Positions 6,788-12,156 of a stretch of 12,156 bases of DNA are shown one piece after another. The stretch is from positions 1 through 12,156 of the forward strand of contig JAOZQB010000079.1 in the NCBI GenBank assembly GCA_029932445.1, in the 5' to 3' direction. Below the pieces are notes generated by a model. The model saw nothing but the letters and a program-made list of their open reading frames with translations, ran no database searches and had not been told where the DNA came from. The position numbers and the translations under genes were made by a program. Every line of letters starts with the position of its first letter. Within the stretch, counting starts at the first letter, position 1. The DNA comes from Bacteroidales bacterium. Lineage in GTDB: Bacteria; Bacteroidota; Bacteroidia; Bacteroidales; JAADGE01.

Positions 6788-7498
6788 GTGAACAATAAAG
6801 GAAAGATATATTTAATTCCGACAACTTTGGGAGAAAGTGAACCGGGTTCGGTGATACCGGCAAATGTCGTTGATATTATTGAAAGGTTGCAATATTTTAT
6901 TGTTGAGAATATTCGTACGGCAAGACGGTATATTCGTAAAGTTTCGCTAAACAAAAATATTGATGAGATTACTTTTTTTGAATTGAATAAACATACAGAT
7001 ATTAAGGATGTTGCATCATATTTAAATCCGTGTATATCCGGAAATTCGATCGGTGTTATCTCGGAAGCGGGAAATCCCGGCATAGCAGATCCGGGTGCAA
7101 ATATTGTGAAAATTGCTCATCAAAAAAAAATTGATGTGATACCTTTGGTCGGACCTTCTTCCATTTTATTGGCATTAATTTCTTCCGGAATGAACGGACA
7201 AAATTTTGCTTTCAACGGCTATTTACCGATAAAAGATAATGAACGTATCAAAAAAATTCAATATCTGGAAAAGAAAAGTAAATCGGAAAATCAATCACAG
7301 ATTTTTATGGAAACCCCTTTTCGAAATATGAAAATGTTGGAAGCTGTATTGCAAACCTGCAGAAATAATACACTTTTGTGCATTGCAACAGATATTACTT
7401 TACAAAGTGAATTTATAAAAACCAAAACCATTGCGGAATGGAAAAAACAAAAACCGCAACTGAATAAACGGCCGACGGTTTTTGTTTTGCAAGCGTAA
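6788..7498 (+). CDS. RsmI-like SAM-dependent methyltransferase (tetrapyrrole-methylase fold)
   Basis: The 236-aa product belongs to the class III (tetrapyrrole methylase / RsmI, YraL) methyltransferase fold. RsmI 2'-O-methylates C1402 of 16S rRNA. Family landmarks appear in order: IYLIPTTLGE at residues 7-16, SEAGNPGIADPG at 92-103 (RsmI has SDAGTPLISDPG), VGPSS at 121-125 (RsmI PGPSA), FMETPFR at 173-179 (RsmI YESPHR) and TDITLQSEFIKTKTIAEW at about 201-218. The N-terminal ATPIGN loop typical of true RsmI is replaced by PTTLGESEPG. This marks the shorter RsmI-paralogue subgroup that many Bacteroidota carry, so its substrate may differ from C1402. The start is a GTG; no ATG precedes the conserved first strand. 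The stop codon abuts the stop codon of the convergent methyltransferase with no base between them. Confidence 0.84.
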   Translation: MNNKGKIYLIPTTLGESEPGSVIPANVVDIIERLQYFIVENIRTARRYIRKVSLNKNIDEITFFELNKHTDIKDVASYLNPCISGNSIGVISEAGNPGIADPGANIVKIAHQKKIDVIPLVGPSSILLALISSGMNGQNFAFNGYLPIKDNERIKKIQYLEKKSKSENQSQIFMETPFRNMKMLEAVLQTCRNNTLLCIATDITLQSEFIKTKTIAEWKKQKPQLNKRPTVFVLQA

Positions 7499-8104
7499 TT
7501 ATTTTTCCCCGTAAGCTAAAAAAATCGGATATTTTTTTTCGGGTTTTTTAACTTCAAAAACGGTTTCAACGGAAATATTTTTAAACCCTGCCTTTTTCAT
7601 CTTTTCTGCAAATTTATTTTTATCAAAACCAAGATGTTTAATACTTTCATCAGGATTAGAATGAAAACTGCCGTCTTCGGTTTCCAAATCACCGATACAA
7701 ATTTTACCGCCGGATTTCAGTGATTTACGGATTTTTTTCAGAAAATTTTCGATATTTTCTATATGATGAAAAGTCATACTTGAAACAGCGAGGTCATATC
7801 TGTTTTCCGATAAATTGTCTTTGTCGGCATCAAAAAGCAAAAAGTCAATATTATCAACATGTGTTTTTTCAGCTTTTTCTTTCAATATTTGCAACATTCC
7901 TTCGGAATTATCAATACCGGTAATTTTTTTGACTTTCGTTATGAAGTGCATCAGCAAAAGTCCTGTGCCCGTGCCGATATCCAATACGTGCATCGTTTTA
8001 TTCAGTTTGACTTTTTTTTCAATTGCATTGAAAATTTTTTCGGCTTGCAAAAGTCTTCGCGGATGCGCATCCCAATTTTTTGCTGTTTCGTTAAATCGAC
8101 TCAT
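7499..8104 (-). CDS. Class I SAM-dependent methyltransferase (UbiE/Methyltransf_25-like)
   Basis: The 201-aa product has a standard Rossmann methyltransferase domain. Motif I is VLDIGTGTG (residues 40-48), the ribose-binding acidic residue follows the second strand at D65 (GIDNSEGM), FDAD lies at 91-94, and a DLAVSSMTFHHI strand (about 104-115) precedes the LKSGGKICIGDL motif (129-140). The short N-terminal helix (FNETAKNWDAHPRR) is usual for this group, which methylates small molecules or lipids more often than nucleic acids. The substrate cannot be read from the sequence. It follows the short-chain dehydrogenase on the same strand after a 99-base AT-rich gap, so sharing the TetR-controlled transcript is possible but not certain. 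Its 3' end touches the 3' end of the RsmI-like gene. Confidence 0.88.
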   Translation of the reverse strand: MSRFNETAKNWDAHPRRLLQAEKIFNAIEKKVKLNKTMHVLDIGTGTGLLLMHFITKVKKITGIDNSEGMLQILKEKAEKTHVDNIDFLLFDADKDNLSENRYDLAVSSMTFHHIENIENFLKKIRKSLKSGGKICIGDLETEDGSFHSNPDESIKHLGFDKNKFAEKMKKAGFKNISVETVFEVKKPEKKYPIFLAYGEK

Positions 8105-8203
8105 AGTTTTTTTTTAAAATAAATTAAAAGAACAAAGTATCTGTATTTGTTTTAAATTATTGTGAACATCTACTATTGAGTTTGTTGTTTACATAAAGGA
8201 ATT

Positions 8204-8968
8204 TTACTCCATCATTTTTCCTGCAATGTTTACCAAAAGGTTTCTCGGAGTTAAGCGCGTTGAAAAAGCCATAATTTTATTTTTGATACCGTGAACGGCA
8301 GAAATCTTTCCGTTTTTCATTGTTGAATAAATAAATTCTCCTAAATCTCTTGAAGTCGGAGCTTTTGAAAAGAAGTTTTCGTTATCAAATCCGGCTGTTT
8401 TTGCAAATTCGGATTTTGTAGCTCCGGGATTTATGACAGTAACATTCACATTATCTTTTTTTAATTCTTGTGCAATTGCTTCCGAAAAATGTAAGACATA
8501 AGCTTTGCTTGCTGCATAACACGCCATGCCGGGAATACCTTGAAAAGCAGCTGTGGATGCAATGTTGATAATATGTCCGGATTGTGCTTTTACCATATCC
8601 TGCACAAAAAGTTTTGTTAACTTTGTTAAAGTTACCATGTTAAGAATTAACATATTTTCTTCTTTGTTGATATCTGTATCCTTAAAAAGACCGTTAATTC
8701 CGAAACCGGCATTATTTATTAAAATATCAACCGGAAGGTTTGCTTCTTTAACTTTATTATAAAGTTGTTCCGCACTGTCGGTTTTTGACAAATCAATATC
8801 AAAAATATCAACTTTAACTTTGTGTTTTTCTTCAACTTCTTTTTTAATTGCTTCAAGATTTTCCTTTCTTCTGGCAACTAATATTAAGTTGTAATTGTTT
8901 TCTGCATATACAAATGCAGTTTCTTTTCCTATTCCGCTTGATGCGCCTGTTATTAATACTGTTTTCAT
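8204..8968 (-). CDS. Short-chain dehydrogenase/reductase (classical SDR)
   Basis: The 254-aa product is a classical SDR, an NAD(P)-dependent oxidoreductase expected in the cytoplasm. The cofactor motif TGASSGIG is at residues 7-14, and basic R33-R34 after the second strand (VARR) favour NADPH. NNAG is at 85-88. The catalytic tetrad is N110, S138, Y151 and K155 (YAASK), followed by the NPGATKSEF turn. The sequence resembles the DltE/YqjQ-like group of unassigned SDRs, and the substrate cannot be stated. It begins 56 bases after the stop of the TetR-family gene on the same strand, with no promoter visible between. It is thus the most likely target of that regulator, either through read-through from the autoregulated promoter or as an operon partner. 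Confidence 0.92.
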   Translation of the reverse strand: MKTVLITGASSGIGKETAFVYAENNYNLILVARRKENLEAIKKEVEEKHKVKVDIFDIDLSKTDSAEQLYNKVKEANLPVDILINNAGFGINGLFKDTDINKEENMLILNMVTLTKLTKLFVQDMVKAQSGHIINIASTAAFQGIPGMACYAASKAYVLHFSEAIAQELKKDNVNVTVINPGATKSEFAKTAGFDNENFFSKAPTSRDLGEFIYSTMKNGKISAVHGIKNKIMAFSTRLTPRNLLVNIAGKMME

Positions 8969-9024
8969 TTTCGGATTTCTGTTAATAATTAAGATGTTTT
9001 TTTAAAAATATTTAATTATGATGA

Positions 9025-9603
9025 TTAACTTAAAGCATTCAAACACATATCAACCATATTTTCAATATCGGAAGCACTGATTAATTTGTTTGATATAATT
9101 CCCTTTCGTCTCATTTCCAACATTTTTACCGGCAATCCGAATGTAATAGTAAGAACATCCTCAACATTTCTTTTATTACTTATCTCACCGGTTTGAATGC
9201 CTTTGTCCCAAAGTTTTTGTCCGATTTTTATAAAATTGTCTTTAACATCTTCCGGAAATTCAAAATTATGGTCATGATCCATAATAAATATAAATGCTGT
9301 TACTTCAGGAGTATGTTTTCCGGTTTCAGCTAAAAAGGCGAAACTTTTTTTAAGAATATCCGAAATTTTATTTTCACTTTCAATTAATTCAAAAATTAAA
9401 TTGTGAAAATGTCCCATATTTTCTTTGAATAAATCTTTTATTAATTCAATTTTATTTGCATAATGTCTGTACAAATATCCGTCAGAAACTCCGGCTTTTT
9501 TGGCGATTAGTGAAATGGTTGCTCCGTGATAACCCTTTTCGACAATCGTTTTTAATGCTGCTGATTTGACTTCTTCTAATTTAACTAAATCTGTTTCTCT
9601 CAT
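9025..9603 (-). CDS. TetR/AcrR-family transcriptional regulator
   Basis: The 192-aa product has the usual TetR layout. The N-terminal DNA-binding domain has a helix-turn-helix at about residues 28-50 (ATISLIAKKAGVSDGYLYRHYANK), followed by KIELIKDLF, and then an all-helical ligand-binding and dimerisation domain. Such proteins are repressors released by a small ligand. The C-terminal domain is too variable to read the ligand. A near-perfect 22-base palindrome lies three bases before its start codon and overlaps its own -7 element, the normal arrangement for autorepression. The palindrome closely resembles the operator of the acyl-CoA-responsive TetR-type FadR of Bacillus, so a lipid-related effector is a reasonable guess, consistent with the co-directional SDR. 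The gene diverges from the GIN-domain lipoprotein. Confidence 0.92.
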   Translation of the reverse strand: MRETDLVKLEEVKSAALKTIVEKGYHGATISLIAKKAGVSDGYLYRHYANKIELIKDLFKENMGHFHNLIFELIESENKISDILKKSFAFLAETGKHTPEVTAFIFIMDHDHNFEFPEDVKDNFIKIGQKLWDKGIQTGEISNKRNVEDVLTITFGLPVKMLEMRRKGIISNKLISASDIENMVDMCLNALS

Positions 9604-9605
9604 AT

Positions 9606-9627
9606 TGTAAATGAATATTCATTCACA
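9606..9627. promoter_or_regulatory. Putative TetR operator (22-base palindrome)
   Basis: The core AATGAATATTCATT at 9610-9623 is a perfect palindrome. The symmetry extends to 9606-9627 with 10 of 11 pairs matching (only 9609/9624 fail). It sits between the TetR gene and the lipoprotein gene, next to the TetR start codon. Binding there should cover the TetR -7 box and the expected transcription start. Written as an 18-mer at 9608-9625 it differs at one position from the FadR (YsiA) box of Bacillus subtilis as I recall it (TGAATGAMTANTCATTCA). Confidence 0.68.
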
Positions 9628-9633
9628 AAAGTA
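9626..9633 (-). promoter_or_regulatory. Putative -7 element of the TetR gene
   Basis: On the minus strand 9633-9626 reads TACTTTTG, the same -7 sequence as the rnhA promoter and a full match to TAnnTTTG. It overlaps the last two bases of the palindrome and would start transcription inside it. No TTG is seen at -33 on this strand. Confidence 0.5.
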
Positions 9634-9659
9634 GAGATATTATTATTAATAAAAAAAAT

Positions 9660-9667
9660 TATATTTG
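9660..9667 (+). promoter_or_regulatory. Putative -7 element of the lipoprotein gene
   Basis: TATATTTG at 9660-9667 fits TAnnTTTG and lies 46 bases before the ATG at 9714. No TTG occurs at the expected -33 distance. The palindrome ends about 30 bases upstream of this box, so regulation of this gene by the TetR protein is possible but less direct. Confidence 0.42.
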
Positions 9668-9713
9668 CATATAATTAATTTATCATTTATTTTATAAATT
9701 TAAATATCTAAAT

Positions 9714-10442
9714 ATGAGTAAATTAAATAAAACTTTCGGTTTAGTATCAATTTTAATTATTTCTGTACTTTTATTGAGCAATTGCAATAATTCATTATTC
9801 GGTATAAAAGGTTCGGGTGATACGATTACAAAAGATATTAATTTACAGGAATTTACAAAAATTGATATGGCAATTGATGCAGATGTTGTTTTAAGTAAAG
9901 GCGATGTTCAAAAAGTTGAAATTGAAGGACAAGAGAACATTATTGATAATATCAAAACCAAAATAAAATCCGGAGAATGGAAAATTGATTTTAATAAAAA
10001 CGTTCGAACGCATAAAGAATTGACCGTTTATATTACAATTCCGACTTTTGAGAGTGTTGTTCTTTCGGGTTCGGGAAATATATATTCAGATGATACATTT
10101 GATGTGAATAATTTAAATTTAAAAATTCCCGGAAGCGGTGATATCGATTTACTTATTAATTCTGAAAACACAGATATTTCAATTTCCGGTTCTGGAAATA
10201 TCTATCTGGAAGGCGGAACAATTGATCAAACAATCTCTGTTTCCGGGTCGGGAAATTACGATGCATTTAAATTTTTCAGTAAAAAATCTGAAATAGATAT
10301 CTCAGGATCAGGAGATTGCAACGTTTATGCACAAGATAATTTATTTGTTACCATAAGCGGAAGCGGAAATGTTTATTATAAAGGAAATCCTTCAGTAAAC
10401 TCAATGATTACCGGATCGGGCAAAGTCATTAATTCAAATTAA
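9714..10442 (+). CDS. Lipoprotein with GIN domain (DUF2807, 'auto-transporter adhesin head GIN domain')
   Basis: The 242-aa product has a lipoprotein signal peptide with lipobox LSNC, so C24 would be acylated after cleavage. The mature part is the putative auto-transporter adhesin head GIN domain (DUF2807) common in Bacteroidota, usually a beta-helical envelope protein of unknown role. It starts from KGSGDTITKDINLQEFTKIDM and contains VEIEGQENIIDNI. The second half is a regular series of GSG turns, at about residues 119, 140, 159, 178, 198, 216 and 234, spaced 18-21 residues. This fits stacked beta-helix rungs each closed by a Ser/Gly turn. It should be anchored in the outer or inner membrane, facing the periplasm or surface. 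It diverges from the TetR gene and is followed 10 bases later by the ArsC-like gene, so it heads a probable operon. Adhesion is only a database name, not shown here. Confidence 0.9.
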   Translation: MSKLNKTFGLVSILIISVLLLSNCNNSLFGIKGSGDTITKDINLQEFTKIDMAIDADVVLSKGDVQKVEIEGQENIIDNIKTKIKSGEWKIDFNKNVRTHKELTVYITIPTFESVVLSGSGNIYSDDTFDVNNLNLKIPGSGDIDLLINSENTDISISGSGNIYLEGGTIDQTISVSGSGNYDAFKFFSKKSEIDISGSGDCNVYAQDNLFVTISGSGNVYYKGNPSVNSMITGSGKVINSN

Positions 10443-10452
10443 ATTTTAAATT

Positions 10453-10857
10453 GTGAAAATTCTTATTGTTTGCACCGGTAATTCATGTCGAAGTCAAATG
10501 GCAGAAGGAATTTTAAAATCATTTGATAAAAATTTGCAAGTTTTTTCTGCAGGAATAAAACCGGAGAAAGAAATCAGTCATTTTGCCGTAAAAGTAATGC
10601 CGGAAATAGGAATTGATATAAGTAAAAATTATCCGAAAAATATCAAACTTTTTAAAAATGAATATTTTGATTATTTAATTACACTTTCTGAAAATGCAAA
10701 GAAAAAATGCGGAGATTTGAATGTTAAAAATGAAATACATTTTGAAGTTAAAGATCCGTTTGAAGCAAGAGGAACTAATGAAGAAATTATGTCGGAATAC
10801 AGAAAAGTAAGAGATGAAATTTCGAATTTATTAAAAAAATTTTCATATAATTTGTAA
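10453..10857 (+). CDS. ArsC / low-molecular-weight phosphatase-fold protein lacking one redox cysteine
   Basis: The 134-aa product has the LMW protein-tyrosine-phosphatase fold and is closest to thioredoxin-coupled arsenate reductase ArsC. The P-loop is CTGNSCRSQMAEG (nucleophile C7, second cysteine C12, R13). The general-acid region is KDPFEARGTNEE (D101-P102), and the C-terminal YRKVRDEISNLL helix matches ArsC. In Staphylococcus ArsC the relay uses C10, C82 and C89. Here C86 matches C89, but the C82 position is serine (LITLSENAKKKC), so the standard disulfide relay cannot run as such. It might be a phosphatase, or an arsenate reductase using another thiol partner. The start is GTG, directly before KILIVC, with no nearby ATG. 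No arsR or arsenite-pump gene is in the window. The glycosyltransferase start follows the stop after one base, so the genes are probably co-expressed. Confidence 0.85.
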   Translation: MKILIVCTGNSCRSQMAEGILKSFDKNLQVFSAGIKPEKEISHFAVKVMPEIGIDISKNYPKNIKLFKNEYFDYLITLSENAKKKCGDLNVKNEIHFEVKDPFEARGTNEEIMSEYRKVRDEISNLLKKFSYNL

Positions 10858-10858
10858 A

Positions 10859-12156
10859 ATGTTTCATAAAATAAACCCATATTCATACATTCTGTTTTTA
10901 GCATTTTTTATAATATTATTAACCCCTGCATTGTTTACTGACGGCATGTTTATGGACGGGACTATTTATGCCGTAATATCAAGAAATTTAGCTGAAGGTA
11001 ACGGTTCATTTTGGCATCTCCGGTTTTCCGATACTTTATTTTCTGAATTTAATGAACATCCGCCGCTGGCTTTAGCAATTGAATCTTTATTCTTTAAAAT
11101 TTCCGGAGATACTATTTATGCTGAGCGTATTTACTCACTGTTTACGGGTATTGTAAGCGGTTTCCTAATTATTCAAATAATAAATAACTTTACAAATAAA
11201 AAAGCACTTTCTTCAATATCTTTATTTGTTTGGCTTTCATTTCCGTTAACAATTTGGACCTTTGCAAATAATATGCTTGAAAATACAATGACTGTATTTA
11301 TTTTATTATCTGCATTTTTTGTGATAAAAAGTTTTAAGCAGAATAGAATACTATTCCTTTTCATATCAGGAATATTTTTATTTGCTGCTTTTATGAGTAA
11401 AGGATTTCCCGCATTATTTATTTGGGGAGTCGTTTTCTTTTATTGGCTGATTTACAAAAAAATATCTTTTAAAAGGGCATTTATTGATACTTTTATATTG
11501 GTATTTTTTACAATCTTTCCTTTAATTTTATTTATTCTGTTTTCTGACGAAGCAAAGGATAGTTTATTTCAATATTTTCATAAACAAGTTATAGGGAGTT
11601 TAGAAAATGTAAAAACTGTAAACAGCAGACTTTTTATTGTAGGCAGAATGTTAAATGAAATGATCATATCAGTAATTTCTTTAATGATATTTTTTGTTAT
11701 TGCAAAAATTAAAAAAGTAAAAATTAAGTTTGAGAATAATAATTTAAAAACCGGCCTTTTTTTCTTTTTTATTGCACTTTCAGGTATATTACCAATAATG
11801 GTCAGTATGAAACAAAGAAGTTTTTATATTGTTCCGGCATTACCTTTTTTAGCAATTTCTGTCAGCTTTTTCTTTATAAATATAATTGAAACTTTTCCGG
11901 CTTTTGTTTCTTTCTTTAAGAAAAGATTTTTTATCCCTTTATCATATGGCTTGTTAGTTGTAAGTATAATTATGATTTTTATATTTGCCGGAAAACAAGG
12001 AAGAGATATTGATAAAATTTCAGATATTTATAAAATGACCAAGCTTATTCCCGAAAAAGAAGAAATATCAATTTCGGATGAACTTTTTAACGATTGGTCG
12101 TTATATGCATACATGCAAAGATACGGTAAATACAGTTTGTCAAGAAAAAAAGATAC
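10859..12156 (+). CDS. GT-C membrane glycosyltransferase, family 39/ArnT-like (cut by right edge)
   Basis: The ATG at 10859 opens a frame with no stop up to the window end (432 codons visible). The product has many membrane segments, starting at about residues 10-25. The first extracytoplasmic loop has the GT-C signature: MDGTIYAVISRNL (D33 as likely catalytic acid), then an EHPPL motif at 66-70 and an AERIYSLFTG stretch near 88-97. These are typical of the PMT_2/ArnT group, which transfers a sugar from an undecaprenyl- or dolichyl-phosphate donor to lipid A, protein or other envelope acceptors on the outer face of the cytoplasmic membrane. A further motif KQRSFYIVPALPFLAI resembles the late PMT_2 region (R-Y-x-LP-xLP). 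Donor and acceptor cannot be told. It starts one base after the ArsC-like stop, suggesting translational coupling. The C-terminal end lies outside the window. Confidence 0.85.
   Translation, partial: MFHKINPYSYILFLAFFIILLTPALFTDGMFMDGTIYAVISRNLAEGNGSFWHLRFSDTLFSEFNEHPPLALAIESLFFKISGDTIYAERIYSLFTGIVSGFLIIQIINNFTNKKALSSISLFVWLSFPLTIWTFANNMLENTMTVFILLSAFFVIKSFKQNRILFLFISGIFLFAAFMSKGFPALFIWGVVFFYWLIYKKISFKRAFIDTFILVFFTIFPLILFILFSDEAKDSLFQYFHKQVIGSLENVKTVNSRLFIVGRMLNEMIISVISLMIFFVIAKIKKVKIKFENNNLKTGLFFFFIALSGILPIMVSMKQRSFYIVPALPFLAISVSFFFINIIETFPAFVSFFKKRFFIPLSYGLLVVSIIMIFIFAGKQGRDIDKISDIYKMTKLIPEKEEISISDELFNDWSLYAYMQRYGKYSLSRKKD

Noticed and set aside
6655..7083. Minus-strand frame of 142 codons across the rnhA / RsmI-like junction
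   Set aside because: Both plus-strand genes are well supported by conserved motifs; the antisense product shows no recognisable domain.
7815..8122. Overlapping plus-strand frames opposite the class I methyltransferase
   Set aside because: They lie opposite motif I and neighbouring conserved sequence of a clear methyltransferase and are cysteine/phenylalanine-rich shadows.
11173..11364. Minus-strand frame of 63 codons
   Set aside because: It is antisense to the glycosyltransferase frame, which stays open for 432 codons with family motifs.
1..12156. Defence island, prophage, transposon or CRISPR array
   Set aside because: No integrase, transposase, nuclease-helicase set, terminal repeats or regularly spaced repeats are present; the genes are ordinary chromosomal types.

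Overview
The window looks like a chromosomal stretch from an AT-rich member of the Bacteroidota. Four things support this. A secreted protease ends in a type IX secretion (T9SS) type A sorting domain. Several genes have TAnnTTTG-type -7 promoter elements. Shine-Dalgarno sequences are absent in front of starts. Family-typical genes are present, including a GIN-domain lipoprotein and a PhnP-like metallo-hydrolase. I see no insertion sequence, integrase, tRNA, rRNA or CRISPR array, and no stretch over 300 bases lacks a gene.

Left part (1-2642), all minus strand, read right to left: a PhnP-like MBL-fold hydrolase, two unrecognised membrane-anchored proteins (203 and 311 aa), then the first codons of what appears to be recG running off the left edge. 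Aligned by eye, the two membrane proteins are paralogues: each has a membrane segment, a short coiled coil and one similar extracytoplasmic domain. The gene junctions here hold short, degenerate AT-rich repeats of three kinds. One runs into the 3' end of the MBL gene; another may have created a false start upstream of recG.

Middle (2643-7498): a large secreted lysyl-endopeptidase-like serine protease with a T9SS sorting domain, transcribed rightward, meets a probable outer-membrane beta-barrel protein coming from the other strand. A 250-base AT-rich divergent spacer with a good Bacteroidota promoter follows. It drives a ribonuclease HI gene and an RsmI-like methyltransferase gene with a GTG start.

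Right part (7499-12156): on the minus strand, a TetR-family regulator and a short-chain dehydrogenase probably form one transcript, followed by a class I SAM methyltransferase that ends exactly against the RsmI-like gene. A near-perfect 22-base palindrome covers the regulator's own -7 box, indicating autoregulation; its sequence resembles the operator of the fatty-acid regulator FadR of Bacillus. Diverging from the regulator is a tight rightward group: a GIN-domain lipoprotein, an ArsC/LMW-phosphatase-fold protein that lacks one cysteine of the arsenate-reductase triad, and a GT-C (family 39-like) membrane glycosyltransferase cut by the right edge. The last two genes are one base apart, so a shared transcript is likely, but the common purpose of the three is not evident.

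Nothing here is a recognisable defence or mobile system. The least described elements are the tandem paralogous membrane proteins, the cysteine-deficient ArsC homologue, and the TetR operator arrangement.
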